Origin: Procambarus clarkii
Taxonomy: Eukaryota > Arthropoda > Malacostraca > Decapoda > Cambaridae
Assembly (NCBI RefSeq): GCF_040958095.1
Contig: NC_091165.1
Location: 24,037,770 to 24,101,769, forward strand
DNA: 64,000 nucleotides
Direction: 5' to 3'
In this document: one piece after another, positions 49,401 to 58,974 of the stretch
How the letters are laid out: each line of letters opens with the position of its first letter
Numbering within the stretch: position 1 is the stretch's first letter
Position numbers and translations under genes: made by a program
The notes under the pieces: model-generated
The model's input: the letters and a program-made list of their open reading frames with translations, nothing else
Databases searched by the model: none
Told to the model about the DNA's origin: nothing

Positions 49401-52400
49401 AATAATATGCGAAAGAAAATTGGTGGATGGAGGATCTCAGAGCTATGGCCATTCCCTAATAAGATGCTACCAGGAGGAAGCACAAAAGGTTCATCACAAG
49501 TGGATTACTAGATGTTGAACAATATACAAAAGGTACCAGCATAATTAAAGAAAGACTCCAACTGAGAATGATTGGTAAGCTAACGTGATATATTTAAAGA
49601 GACGTGGTTCTTGAGCATGAACACAGTAAAATATTATATGAAAAGGCAATGAATAAATCGATGATAGCTTTACATTGCACTGATTTAGGCAAATTAGCTT
49701 TACATTGCACTGATTTAGACTTGATTTGCTTAGGTCTTAATTAACTTGAAAAAAAGCTTTTAAAGTTAATTATGTTTGTATATCCATACTGTAATCATGG
49801 AAACCTGGTTCCCTTTTATTAATATTTTCGTTGATTATAGATAACTTAATTGCAAATTCAAAATATGAATTACAGCATCAGTAGTATTTATTCTTTTCAG
49901 CATCAATGTACTTAGATTGGTTCGGCTACCAAGCCTCAAGATCTGCACCATCTTACTGTGTGGTCTTGTCATATATGATATCTTCTTCGTCTTCATCACC
50001 CCATACATTACGTCGGTAAGTGAATTATTTCATGCATTTACAAGGCTTATTTGAAAATACTCTTGATATTTCACTGGAATTAACATTCCTTTTTTGTTGT
50101 AACTGCTTGTTAAACAGGAAGAAAAATCATGAAAGTACAGTATATAGGATTAAATGGAATAAGTTGACACCTGTCATAGGAGATGATTATATTATATGTT
50201 AAGAAGAACAGCTGTCTAATGAATCATTAACCTGTTTACACGCTCCATGGGATAATGTAAACATTCTTTGATGTATGATAAAGCAATGGCTTATCTACTA
50301 CTGATGCATGACATTTACTAGTCTTAAGCATTGACATTAAACTAAATTGAAAATTATTTGCTAAATACTGTATTGTATAAACCTATAACTGAGCTTAAAG
50401 ATAGCTTCTTAAACTTAAACTTAGCATCTTCATTCATAAATTTAAAAATGTTATGACCATTCAAGCCCCTTTTTATTTTAATTTTTTATTTAGCCTTTAA
50501 AGTAGTGAGGATATTTAACATTTGATGCACATGATATTGAGATTTGTAGTAATTTAAACATCCAAAATTTAAGGGCATATGTAGAAAAATTGTGTACTGA
50601 ACATTTCAGTACAGTGTATCTCTCTCTTTTATATTACCGTCAGGATGGGAAGAGCATCATGGTAGAAGTTGCCAAGGGTGGAGCAAGTCAAGAACAGCTT
50701 CCCATGGTCCTCAAGGTTCCAAACTTTGCATACGTAGAGATTTCCAACATCTGTCAGATTATGGATAACTACAACCTCCTTGGCTTTGGTGACATCCTCA
50801 TCCCAGGTCTTCTGGTGTCATTTGTCCACTCATTTGATCTCCAAGTTGGAACTCCCTGTCGTCTCTATTATCTTGTGAATGTAATAGGTACGTATTGACA
50901 ATTTTGTACACTTATGTTCAATGTCATAATAGCAGGTGTGATGAATTTAATAGATTTTTTAAGTCTGCAGGCAATTTTTTCCAACATAAATGGGATTCCC
51001 AAAGGTCATTACTAGTAGTTTGTCATTTAACAAATGGCTACCATGCATCATTCTCTGCCACTTTTTTTTGTCATGCATTAGACATTTATCTTTCCACAGT
51101 AATTTCTTAAGATTCACAGAACCTAAACAAAAATGCCAGTCTATTACAAGGGTATTCAGAAATCTTCTGTGCCATTTCTCTGTAATAAAAAGTGGAAAGT
51201 GGAAAGCATAAAGTTGAAAGTTGTTGGTCAGTTAAAAGATCATTCAAAATAAAGCATTGGTCTTAATATTATTTATATAACAGTAAGCACCAATGTTTGG
51301 ACTGAATTTTCTTTTTCAGATGCTATTTTCCTTTGCATCAGGAAATATTTACTGCTTCAGAAACTATTGAGCAGCATTTTGTGTACCTTATGTAATTTAT
51401 AATAAAAAGTTTTTGTGTTGTTTACAATATGGGTCAGATAAAGCTATAAAATTTTGCTTTCCTAAAACCAGATCACTTGCAAATAAAAAAAGTAAATTGA
51501 TATATAGAAGTAGAAGAAAAGTCGACAGATGCAACAGTGCCCCCACGACCCCATGAGACTGTTTTTTATCCGTCTTGGGGTCAGGTTTTTGTTGTGTGGC
51601 AGCTGTCACACCCAGGCAGACAAGCATACAGCCGCTCTCTATGTAGTGCATTTTTGGGTGAAAATAAAAGACAAAAGTTAATATTTACAAGGCTTTTACA
51701 TCAGTGATTACTATACTGTACTGTACTTGTGATATGATGTTAATATTGGATCTACGAGCTTAGTAGCATGTGCACTCATAGCATGCCAAGACTTTTCAAG
51801 GAAGCTTTTGAGGAGCATTTGATATCAAGAAGTAAGACTTACAATATTGTTAAATTTTTACTATTGTTTAAATAGAAGGTACTTTTATATAGGGGAACCA
51901 CCTCTGGTGCAATTGTAGGGACCCATAGCCTCATAGAAGAGAATAAAGATTATTCAGAGAAAACTCTCCATTTATCTCTAAAGATATGTACTTTTATTAT
52001 ATTGCTCATGTTTTTCTCTGGGCTGATGCCTCCCCTCCCATGAATGTAGGAAATGGGTTAATGAGAATGTATGTATCTACGTGTGCATTATTTGTTAGGA
52101 GCATCTGGGTCGAGACATTGTATGTAGAACTTAGTTTAGGGCCTCTATCTGTGCTCATGCTGCTGCCAAAAATTTAATGTTTCAAGTTAAATGTTTGTGC
52201 TTGTAAAAATTGTCCCAAGAACTTGTGATGCACTTTGCTAGTCTTGTATCTCTCCGCATGCTGAAGGCCATGATTCATGTTGTTTCCAACACAATCAGTT
52301 TTGTTTATCTGAATCAATTACTTTGAGTAAAAGGGGAAAATTTTCTTGAAAGTCAGCACGATATGTACAAACTTAGGGTAGGGTAAGAGGTGTGTCAGAT

Positions 52401-55291
52401 CTTGAGAGATGAGATTTTTGTTGTTGTAAAAATTACATCAGAGAAGATCAGGAAATTTTTATTTAGAGTGACCTATAATGGTCACACTGTACCTTGAGTG
52501 TGTAATATGAATAGGAGTTTAAGACTAGTGATGGATTTTTATAGTGATGGAACAGCAATGTGCCCATGTATGTGTGTGAAATATGAAGTTAGTAGAGGGT
52601 TTCACTTACCAGGATGGAATAGGAAGAACAAAGATGGCAAGAGAGAGTGAGGAAAGATAGGGAAGCTGACAAAATGTATAATATATAGATTATTGAGAAA
52701 AAATGAGTGGGCGGGGGAAAAGGGTGAAAAAGATGGAGATAAAGAAGCAAAAAGGAGAGAGAGATGGAGGAAGTCAGATAATTAGGAAGGAAGAAAGGGA
52801 AGAAAAGTCTGGGACAAGGAAGCATCACTAGTTTTTGCCTGTGGGGGGGGGGGGGGGGGGAAGGGAGTAAGAGTAGGAATGCAACATTGCTGTGAGGGTT
52901 GTGGTTTATATGCTAGATACTCCCAGGTGCTTTGAGCTATGCATCCCTACAGTCTCCTTGTATGTGAGGTAAACAACAGCCTGGTTGCTCATCCCACTTA
53001 CTACCAAACTACCATTGAGCCACAGCTAGCACATAAATCTTTGACGGTTAGATGAAGGTTTTGCCTGGTTTCTCATCGGCCCAGCATGCCAGTGACACAC
53101 TCTTAATGACTTAACCACGACACCATGCCTGCCATCCCTCATCCCTTCTTCCTTCACTGTCAAGCTTTTGTGTGTGTTTACTATTTGTGCCTGCAGAATC
53201 TAGCTTTTAGCTCTTGGACCCTGCCTTTCTAACCAATCTATTTTTCCTCTATTATATCTACTACATAAATTTCTCTCCAACACACACGCACAAATCCCCA
53301 GGAAGCAGGCCATAGCAGCTATCTAACTCCTGGGTACCTATTTACTGCTAGGTTAACAAGTGCTTCAGAGTGAAAGACACTGCCCATTTGTTTTTGCCTC
53401 AACCAGGAAAGCTGTGTGTGTGTGTTATTTTGTGTTGCATATATCAATGTATCTGGATTTTCACTACAGTATATATAAACATATTAAATATTACAGAATA
53501 CTGTATTGCATTCTAAACAACTAGTTTCTAATATTTCTTAATACTCTTCATATAGCAGTCTTGCAGATTTGTCACTTGGGTATTGTCTAAAGGTAACAAC
53601 TTACAGTACTGTATTTTCATAAGAGTAATGACAAATGTTTTTTCTTTTACAGGTTATGGAACAGGATTGGTGGTGACATTCATTGCGTTATGGTTGTTGA
53701 ATGGGGCCCAGCCAGCTCTGCTGTATTTGGTACCATTTACACTCATTCCCACATACTTTGTTGCTGCCATTAGAGGCGAGGTTGTGGCCATGTGGCATGG
53801 AGACTCTGATAAGGTCAGATTACCTGAAATTTAAGGTTTTGCATGTTTTACTGTACTTATCTTGATTGCATTAGTGCTAGCCTAGTTTTGGTATCTGGTT
53901 GAAGCGAGTCGGATTATGGTTTAAGTACGTTTACAGTCGAGTTTTCTCTGTAGTTCAGGCAGGGGCCTTTTTCTTAAGTTTTAAAGATGGTGTCTTAACA
54001 GAATGAAGAATCATTGTGATTTGCTCCATATTAACATTTTATTTGTCCAGGCATCATACTATTTTTTGTAAGAAAATTTCTCTGAAGAACCTCTGCTTGT
54101 ACTGTAGCTATATAGCCTGCTCTTTTATTTTCTCAGGCAATGTCATGGCAATTCCTCAGGTAATTACTTTATTACTGGTAAATAATTAAGGAGTGTAGAC
54201 TTGATTTATAGACTTTTGTAAAGGTCTGGTAGTGCCTACCCTTATTTGTGGATGTGAGGTGCTAATGTGACATGAATATGAAAATTAAGAATTGGAGCAG
54301 TATAAGTAGACAGTCAGAGATGCTACTGCAAAAATGTCATAGACAGACGTACTGTAGTGTGTTACTAATGTAATACTGTACTGTATGTTACTAATGTTAC
54401 TGTAGTGTAGATTTACTAATCTATTTACTAATCTAACAATTAGTAAATTGTTAGATTGTGAAAGGTTTACTGATATGGTTTGGCAATATTGAAGGAGAAG
54501 CAGTAGAGAGTAAGGTTCAAGGAATCTGTTGAAAAGGGAATGTTTGACATTTTTAAATGACAACTTAGGGAATAACATTTCACACCTCATTGTATGAAGC
54601 ATTAGGGGTACTTATGTAGATGTTTCGCTGAAGTTTGATGATGCTGGGTGAGCCAGTGTGGATGCATGGGAGTCACTGCAGGTGTACAGTGAGTAAGCAT
54701 GGGAGTACAGGGGACTAGAGGTAGGAGTACGAGAGATCAAGGATGAGTGTAAGAGTGTGTGTGTGTGTGCGCATTTTGGTTTCTAGTGATTGAGTGGAAG
54801 TGCGTATTTGCTGTGTGCATTGTGTATATTTGCATTTGTCTTTATCTTTGCATGTTAGTTATGCATACCTTCACCTATCTATGTGTATTAATTAACCATA
54901 GAAGATTTCTTATTTTGGGGGGACTACTATAGATGTTAGAAGCCATTTTTTTTATATTGAAATGGCTTTCAAGAAAAGTTTACTTTATCTAATATGATTA
55001 CTAAAATATTCTCCAAATATTCTTTGGGTGGATATAAATAGTAACTGCTTCATATGGGGCCAATTGGCCTTCTGTAGTTTCCTTTATTGTTATGCTCTTA
55101 TGTTTGTATTAATATCACTGCATCTTCAGTATGTACTAATTATACCCATCTAATTCATAGATAGGTATAATTATCCATCTAAGGCTTACAATAATAATAC
55201 GTAATATCCTTGGATTTTCTAATGTAAACTCTTCTATCTTGGTTACCATCAGGTTGAGATCCAGGTTATTGAGGGGAAGTTCTCACCCAAG
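35031..55291 (+). CDS. SPPL2: Signal peptide peptidase-like 2 (SPPL2) intramembrane aspartyl protease, C-terminus incomplete
   Basis: Coding exons: 35031-35102, 36352-36480, 38587-38727, 39253-39372, 41314-41453, 44693-44865, 47355-47451, 48493-48648, 49901-50015, 50644-50887, 53653-53813 and probably 55253-55291. All junction phases agree: 516 codons through exon 11, 529 with exon 12. Order of parts: signal peptide (1-23), lumenal PA-like region with N-glycosylation sequons, then nine predicted helices. Catalytic motifs are YD in VIYDIFFVFITP (D about 369), GFGD (D about 431) and QPALLYLVP (about 482-490), all intact. SPPL2 proteases act in endosomal and plasma membranes and cut type II membrane proteins after ectodomain shedding. 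The glycosylated PA ectodomain and the signal peptide separate it from SPP and from SPPL3. Which vertebrate paralogue (2a or 2b) it corresponds to cannot be said. The cytoplasmic tail beyond exon 11 is uncertain. Confidence 0.94.
35596..35752 (-). mobile_element. 5'-truncated copy of the (TTA)n-tailed non-LTR element in SPPL2 intron 1
   Basis: An (AAT)n run is followed by TTTATTCAGGTAAAGTACAT and AAAGCCACTATTACGCAAAG with CGTTTCGGGCAG. Better preserved than the copy near 19.9 kb. Confidence 0.85.
36352..36480 (+). CDS. SPPL2: SPPL2 coding exon 2, start of lumenal domain
   Basis: Acceptor CATTACACAG and donor GTAAGT, phase 0 on both sides. It encodes GKIDYPVSGILKSRSNATSD and then NSEKYCIIFYRTISHLAGNE. 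The YC..(F/Y)Y pattern matches the start of the SPPL2 ectodomain. NAT is an N-glycosylation sequon. Confidence 0.9.
36930..38480 (+). mobile_element. Decayed non-LTR element with endonuclease remnant in SPPL2 intron 2
   Basis: The frame at 37286-37510 reads KVTVLGNMNVRIGNECRVVV, like the VTVLGD(M/F)NARVGN box of retrotransposon EEP endonucleases, with the key Asp replaced by Asn. At about 38150-38300 the sequence resembles the family tail, and 49266-49380 holds a clearer copy of that tail. Many stops and indels. Confidence 0.6.
37710..37745 (+). repeat. Dispersed ACGGGCTATGGTGAGCCCGT repeat
   Basis: GTTCCAAGTAACACGGGCTA is shared with 41772-41815 in SPPL2 intron 5 (GTTCCAAGCAGCACGGGCTA). The second copy continues with a CTCACCATAG inverted end. 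Confidence 0.6.
38587..38727 (+). CDS. SPPL2: SPPL2 coding exon 3, PA region
   Basis: Acceptor TTTTTCAG and donor GTAAAA. It contains WDVCDETELPP and CSALERASRVQ, equivalent to the C(H/S)xLEKAR helix of the protease-associated fold. Phase 0. Confidence 0.9.
39253..39372 (+). CDS. SPPL2: SPPL2 coding exon 4, PA region
   Basis: Acceptor ACATTACAG and donor GTAAGT. It encodes SLGGAGTLIVKEKLQAPKQN, continuing with NYNFTLAFIQNSSYVKIM. The GGA..L(I/V)V strand is typical of PA domains, and NDT, NFT and NSS are glycosylation sequons. Confidence 0.9.
39373..41313. other. SPPL2 intron 4
   Basis: AT-rich, with a purine-rich patch at 40500-40585 and the 15-bp hairpin at 41176-41207. No exon seen. Confidence 0.5.
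41176..41207. other. Perfect 15-bp hairpin
   Basis: TAATATTGAATGTGA (41176-41190) pairs with TCACATTCAATATTA (41193-41207) across a 2-base loop. In SPPL2 intron 4, about 100 bp before exon 5. Confidence 0.9.
41314..41453 (+). CDS. SPPL2: SPPL2 coding exon 5, end of ectodomain and TM1
   Basis: Acceptor TTGCTCTGCAG and donor GTAAGT. It encodes EGGEKVTVGLYSPEDSPLPL, then a hydrophobic helix SLVVIWFLAVFSVSVGAFW with SG after it. The Y(S)P...ALGG.WSG pattern marks entry into the first transmembrane helix of SPPL2. Ends phase 2. Confidence 0.92.
41820..43440. other. SPPL2 intron 5, unidentified block
   Basis: Less AT-rich than other introns. A 120-codon minus frame (42594-42956) reads PTIKWEYIVWSPGDRIKCAC and may be an old transposon fragment, but I cannot place it. 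Confidence 0.4.
43448..43600 (+). repeat. Dispersed AGGCCTTCTGCAGT-type repeat
   Basis: AACATAGGAACATGCAGTTT and GAAACTGCAGAAGGCCTACT with GGTCCATACATGGCAGCTCC. Reverse-orientation pieces occur at 55045-55115 and 57700-57755 (GGGGCCAATAGGCTTTCTGC). A very common decapod-type interspersed repeat in my experience. Confidence 0.65.
44195..44432 (-). repeat. SINE family A copy in SPPL2 intron 5
   Basis: TTTCGGGGCTTAGCGTCCCC, GGATCAAACCCGGAGCCTCA and CCACTCAGCTGCCAGGCCCC show tail, B box and A box in reverse order, so nearly full length and antisense to SPPL2. Confidence 0.85.
44693..44865 (+). CDS. SPPL2: SPPL2 coding exon 6, loop and TM2
   Basis: Acceptor CTAATCCTTGAG and donor GTAAGT. An acidic loop (residues CGHDGEDNQEAYHEP) is followed by the helix GFVVLMCTMLLSLYFFYHIL. 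The LLYFFY-like end is conserved in SPPL2. Enters at phase 2 and leaves at phase 1, consistent with both neighbours. Confidence 0.9.
44890..46250 (-). mobile_element. Decayed CR1-like reverse transcriptase in SPPL2 intron 6
   Basis: Minus-strand pieces include EKCETLYEHFQSVF (about 46200), NIVPIFKYGVRESPLNYRPV (45.9 kb), DFFNLYLKRTR-like and FVNRVVEGWNK (about 45.1 kb), then VAHYKDYWEDRIP near 44.95 kb. These are the RT start and the RT C-terminus of one element whose middle is largely lost. The order on the minus strand is correct for a single old insertion, antisense to SPPL2. Confidence 0.75.
46380..46418. repeat. (TTTA)n microsatellite
   Basis: About nine TTTA units in SPPL2 intron 6. 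Confidence 0.9.
46850..47210 (-). repeat. Tandem or duplicated fragments of SINE family C
   Basis: AATCACACTAACATGATACA, TATATCAATAAGAAAATAAA and GGAGCACTGAGGTGACTCGA match the 11.8-kb tail. A second block, AATCACACTAATGTAACACA and ATCAATGAGAAAATCAATG, begins at 47125. TATGTATAACCTCCATGCAC in between recurs inverted at 47185-47210. Confidence 0.65.
47355..47451 (+). CDS. SPPL2: SPPL2 coding exon 7, TM3
   Basis: Acceptor TTTTCTTTTCAG and donor GTAAGT. It encodes VFVIIGMFCIASGAAVFCCL and then QPLVSRIPCGTCR. The IFCIAS..(S/G)LY.CL and (R/K)IP.G.C motifs are strongly SPPL2-like. Confidence 0.93.
48493..48648 (+). CDS. SPPL2: SPPL2 coding exon 8
   Basis: Acceptor TTTAAATGCAG and donor GTGAGT. 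It includes GTLEVRQILLLMFAYGLTIV and the highly conserved PWAWILQDILGIAFS, which precedes the catalytic core in SPPL2 proteins. Confidence 0.95.
48960..49560 (+). mobile_element. Decayed non-LTR 3' fragment in SPPL2 intron 8
   Basis: 49266-49380 reads NTLRWYGHINRMHENHLMRR and LFKGEI, the LRW(F/Y)GH..RM....L..(K/R) motif found at the C-terminus of many animal RT ORFs. Surrounding sequence is degraded. Confidence 0.65.
49901..50015 (+). CDS. SPPL2: SPPL2 coding exon 9, YD catalytic motif
   Basis: Acceptor TATTCTTTTCAG and donor GTAAGT. It encodes INVLRLVRLPSLKICTILL and VIYDIFFVFITPYITS. The aspartate of YD is the first catalytic residue of the presenilin/SPP family. Confidence 0.96.
50644..50887 (+). 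CDS. SPPL2: SPPL2 coding exon 10, GxGD catalytic motif
   Basis: Acceptor ATATTACCGTCAG and donor GTACGT. It starts DGKSIMVEVAKGG, continues LPMVLKVPNFAY, and carries LLGFGDILIPGLLVSFVHSF. GFGD supplies the second catalytic aspartate, and the IPGLL that follows it is family-specific. Confidence 0.96.
51885..51975 (+). repeat. Dispersed repeat, second copy in SPPL2 intron 10
   Basis: AACCACCTCTGGTGCAATTG and TAGGGACCCATAGCCTC match the 1505-1600 repeat on the other strand. No (AT)n array is present here. Confidence 0.7.
53285..53415 (-). repeat. Partial SINE family A in SPPL2 intron 10
   Basis: CAAATCCCCAGGAAGCAGGC, TGGGTACCTATTTACTGCTA and CACTGCCCATTTG match the body. The tRNA-like head is missing. 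Confidence 0.75.
53653..53813 (+). CDS. SPPL2: SPPL2 coding exon 11, PAL motif and start of cytoplasmic tail
   Basis: Acceptor TTCTTTTACAG. It encodes GYGTGLVVTFIALWLLNGAQ and PALLYLVPFTLIPTYFVAA, then a basic/cytosolic stretch RGEVVAMWHGDSDK. PAL is required for activity in this family. The donor GTCAGA is weak. If it is not used, translation adds only VRLPEI before TAA (53832-53834). Confidence 0.93.
55253..55291 (+). CDS. SPPL2: Probable SPPL2 coding exon 12 (small)
   Basis: A 39-nt phase-0 exon with acceptor GGTTACCATCAG that encodes VEIQVIEGKFSPK, a plausible continuation of the cytoplasmic tail. It is followed by two overlapping donors, GTAGGT at 55292 and again at 55296. Chosen from splice signals and codon-like content only; no family motif supports it. 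Confidence 0.5.
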
Positions 55292-56689
55292 GTAGGTAGG
55301 TTATTACCACTGAAATGCCTGTTGGTTTTGTTGATGCCTTTGTAAGTGATGTTGCAATGTAGCGCAATCTATAACGTTCTCTCCGTACTGAGGATTGATT
55401 GTGGTTATAGCAATTAAAGGCCTCGGGTTGTTCACGAACAATACTGTACAGTATTTAAAAATTACAGTATGGTATGGTTGTCGTACTCTCTCGACTGACA
55501 TTTGTGTAGTTTGCTCATTTAAATGTGGATATGTCTGCTTAATTTGGCTCATTTGCTATTTGTGTGGGAATAGATTGATGTTGCATCTTGATGTTCGTGA
55601 GGATTATGCTACATACAGGTAATTAGTTTTGTTCATGTATTCATTACAGAATACATGTGCTTAAGTATCCTGGGCCCTTGTATTGGGAAAATACATAAAT
55701 CCAATATCTTCGTTGCTTATTGTTCAAGTTCCATATAGTGAGGCCTATTTTAGCTGCTTCTTGTTCTGATACTTAATGCATAGCTCTGAAAACTTAATTT
55801 GGTTTAGTGTTTTATTTTGAAATATTTTGATCAACAATTATTGTTTGATGGCAATCAAAATTTGTGCTATGCACAATTTATAGCCTGCAGAATGTCAGAA
55901 AATATGGATCATGTCTCTGCAGTTTAAAAATAAACTTCGGTAATGGACACCCAATCTGTCCAGATTGTACCGAAACATCGTCAATTCTTCATTTCCAGAT
56001 TTGTGGCTTGTCTAATCTTCAGCCATGTTATTGTGACTCCTCATCTGCAAGTAAACTTCTTTACTGTAATTTCTTCTCCTATAGTAAGCTTCCATTAGCC
56101 ACTAGTATCCATCAGCCAACAAAATTTAACCAGTATCATAAGCTCTATTATTTACAACTTACACGAATTGTTTCAAAGAGAAGTATGTCATTATTTTCTG
56201 TAAGAATAATTCATTTAGAAAATAAGTCATCTAGAAAATGAACATGTGCTGCTGTTCAATTTTAAAAATGTGATCATCCAATTTTAAAACTGAAATGCAA
56301 TTTTAGCAAAGAATGTCAGAAAATGAAAACCATGAAAAAGCTCATGGTAAAGCTTTGATGATGATTAAATGCAGTGATGCTTTTGAAATTCGTGCAACAG
56401 GAACAAGCGTTTAGTGAGTGATGATTTCTCTACTTTCCTCTTGTCTTCGTGGAGCACTTCTGTAGCCACAATAATACTGCTATTGCCCCTCACCTTTCTC
56501 TCCTCATATTTCTTGCTCTTCATTTCTTATCACTCTCCCTTCCTGTCATCCCCTTCTTTGTTTCCCTATCTTCCATTGTGTCTTATTTATTATCTTTTAT
56601 ATACTTGTTTCTCATCAATTCTTCTTCATCCCTCCTTGTATAGAAGTACTGTACCTGTTACTTCTGACTTCTCATTCTCCATTCTCATT

Positions 56690-57150
56690 TTCCTCTTCTT
56701 CTTACTCCTCTTCTTCCTTCCCCTCTCCATTACTTCTCTTTATTCATCCTATTTCCTCCACATCTTCTTTCCTGTTCCTTCTCTTCTCCTCCTCCCTCTC
56801 TTCTCCTCCTCCCTCTCTTCTCCTCGTCCCTCTCTTCCCCTCCCCCTCCCTCTCTCCTCCCCATCCTCTTCCTCCCTCTCTCCCCATCCTCCCCCTCCCT
56901 CTCTCCTCCCCATCCTCCTCCTTCCCCTCCCTCTCTCCTCCCCATCCTCCTCCTCCCCCTCCCTCTCTCCTCCCCATCCTCCTCCTCCCCATCCTCCTCC
57001 TCCCCCTCCCTCTCTCCTCCCCATCCTCCTCCTCCTCCCCTCCCTCTCTCCTCCCCATCCTCCTCCTCCCCCTCCCTCCCCCTCTCTCCTCTCCATCCTC
57101 CTCTTCCCTCTCCTCTCTTCTCTCTCCTCTCTTCTCTCACTTCTTCACTC
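56690..57150. repeat. Polypyrimidine (CTCCTCCCCATCCTC) tract
   Basis: Units such as CCTCCCTCTCTCCTCCCCAT with CCTCCTC, about 30 bp, on the SPPL2 sense strand, ending just before the possible acceptor at 57165. Confidence 0.9.
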
Positions 57151-57165
57151 ATGACCCAACAGCTG

Positions 57166-57310
57166 TGCCACATGAGGCAACTGACGTTCCCCTCTCAGAA
57201 CCCACCTCCCCATGCCACCCCATGTTCCTACCCCCCACCCCCCTCGAATCCCCCTGTCTCAGCTGCCCAACTTGCCCCTCCTCCCTCTCAATTTTCATCT
57301 TCTGTCTTTA
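57166..57310 (+). other. Possible SPPL2 tail exon, unproven
   Basis: CCAACAG at 57159-57165 is a good acceptor after a very long pyrimidine tract. If the second tandem donor of exon 12 is used, the frame reads AVPHEATDVPLSEPTSPC and becomes proline-rich, similar in style to the tails of vertebrate SPPL2b. If the first donor is used, it reads LCHMRQLTFPSQNPPPHATP and stops near 57340. The exon end is not defined. Confidence 0.25.
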
Positions 57311-57439
57311 TCTCCTTCCTACTTCACTAATGGGTTTCCCTATCTCTTCTTTACTTTCTTTCTTTCCTGTTTCCTTTCTCTTGTATCCCTTCCTTCTATT
57401 CCAGCTTCCTCTCACAGCCTCCTCTTTCTCCCCACTCTA

Positions 57440-57660
57440 CCTCATTCTTCTCCCCACTCTACCTCACTCCTCTCCCCACTCTCCCTCATTCTTCTCTCCA
57501 CTCTCCCTCATTATTCTCCCCACTCTTCCTCATTCTTCTCTCCACTCTCCCTCATTATTCTCCCCACTCTCCCTCATTCTTCTCCCCACTCTCCCTTCTT
57601 CTCACTCTCCCTTCTTCTTCTTCTCACTCTCCCCTTCTTCTTCTCCCCCACACTCCTGAC
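57440..57660. repeat. Pyrimidine minisatellite (CACTCTCCCTCATTCTTCTC)
   Basis: About 20-22-bp units repeated roughly ten times, with CTCC/TTCC variants. Not coding. Confidence 0.85.
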
Positions 57661-57779
57661 ATCCTTCTATCCACTCATCTCGCATCCTTCTTCAGAGGAG
57701 CTGCCTCGTGTGGGGCCAATAGGCTTTCTGCAGTTATATTTGTTCTTATGTTCCTTGTGTCAATATCCCTCCTCCTCTT

Positions 57780-58080
57780 TCACGTCAATAACCCTCCACC
57801 CCCTCCTCCATGTCAATAACCCCCCTCCTCCATGTCAATATCCCCCCTCCTCCATGTCAATAACCCCCCCTCCTCCATGTCAATAACCTTCCTCCTCCTT
57901 CATGTCAGTAACGCTCTGCCACCATGTCAATAATCCCCCTCCTCCATGTCAATAACCCTCCTCCTCCTCCATGTCAATAACTCTCTTCCTCCTTCATGTC
58001 AGTAACCCTCCTCCTCCATATCAGTAACGCTCTGCCTCCATGTCAATACCCCCCCCCCCTCCTCCATGTCAATAACCCAT
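57780..58080. repeat. Minisatellite of CCTCCTCCATGTCAATAACC units
   Basis: About 12 units of 22-27 bp with ATGTCAATAA or ATGTCAGTAA as the core. Confidence 0.9.
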
Positions 58081-58565
58081 CTTTCAAGACACAATTGAAG
58101 CGGGCATGAACTGCTGGGTGAGAATGACTTAAAGCAGGCAGAAGAGGAGAGAAAAGGACTAGAGAGTGCAGGATAGAAGGATGGGTGTGTGAACAGGATG
58201 AGTGTGCCTGGCCAGCACCATCATGATACATATGTTAAAGAGCTCAACACACATTCTCTCCACTTGGGGGCTTCATTGGCTGGGGGAGGGAATGGGTGTT
58301 GGGCAGGGAGGGGAGGTTGCTGGGAAGGAAGGGAAGATGAGGAGGGGGTTGTGAGGGATGGGGAAAGGGGTTGGAGGGTGTGGGAATGGGAGGGAAGAGG
58401 AAGGGTGTTGGGAGGGGAAGGGATGTCTGTCCTGAGCTCAGCTGGCTGGTCGTCTCATGAGTCACTGGCTGCAAGATCTTGATATAACAGTAGTTGTGTT
58501 AACTAATGCCAGCAATATATGTACAATATATATTCCAGGAACAAACAAATCAAAAACACAACCGG

Positions 58566-58820
58566 ATTGGGGATCCGGTCGGCCAAGCGGACAGCACGCT
58601 GGACTTGTGATCCTGTGGTCCTGGGTTCGATCCCGGGCGCTGGTGAGAAACAATGGGCAGAGTTTTTTCACCCTATGCCCCTGTTACCTAGCAGTAAAAT
58701 AGGTACCTGGGTGTTAGTCAGCTGTCACGGGCTGCTTCCTGAGGGTGGAGGCCTGGTCGAGGACCGGGCCGCGGGGACACTAAAGTCCCGAAATCATCTC
58801 AAGATAACCTCAAGATAACA
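58566..58820 (+). repeat. Full-length tRNA-derived SINE (family A)
   Basis: The head carries A-box-like GGTCGGCCAAGCGGACAG and B-box GGTTCGATCCC in tRNA spacing (58577-58640). The body holds CAGTAAAATAGGTACCTGGG and the tail AAATCATCTCAAGATAACCT with a duplicated CAAGATAAC. Acceptor-stem pairing and CCA processing are not maintained, so it is a SINE and not a tRNA gene. Confidence 0.9.
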
Positions 58821-58974
58821 ACAATAAAATTCCCAAATGCCAAACAAAATAATTCAAGTACAGCATTTTTATATACATATTCAAGTATTCACTACTATGG
58901 GGGAATTCACTCAGGTGGTGGGCAAGGGTTGGTGGGCGGGTGGTGGAGGCGGTGGGCAGAGGTGGGCGGGCGGG

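Larger units (their letters stand above)
50888..53652. other. SPPL2 intron 10
   Basis: Contains the dispersed repeat at 51885, a purine-rich stretch at 52600-52860 ending in a run of G, and the partial SINE at 53285. An 84-codon minus frame at 51397-51651 has no family resemblance. Confidence 0.5.

Noticed and set aside
56730-57173. Gly/Glu/Arg-rich frames on the minus strand
   Set aside because: Reverse side of a polypyrimidine repeat.
58566-58645. Possible tRNA gene (A and B boxes present)
   Set aside because: Acceptor and anticodon stems do not pair and the sequence continues into the SINE body and tail.
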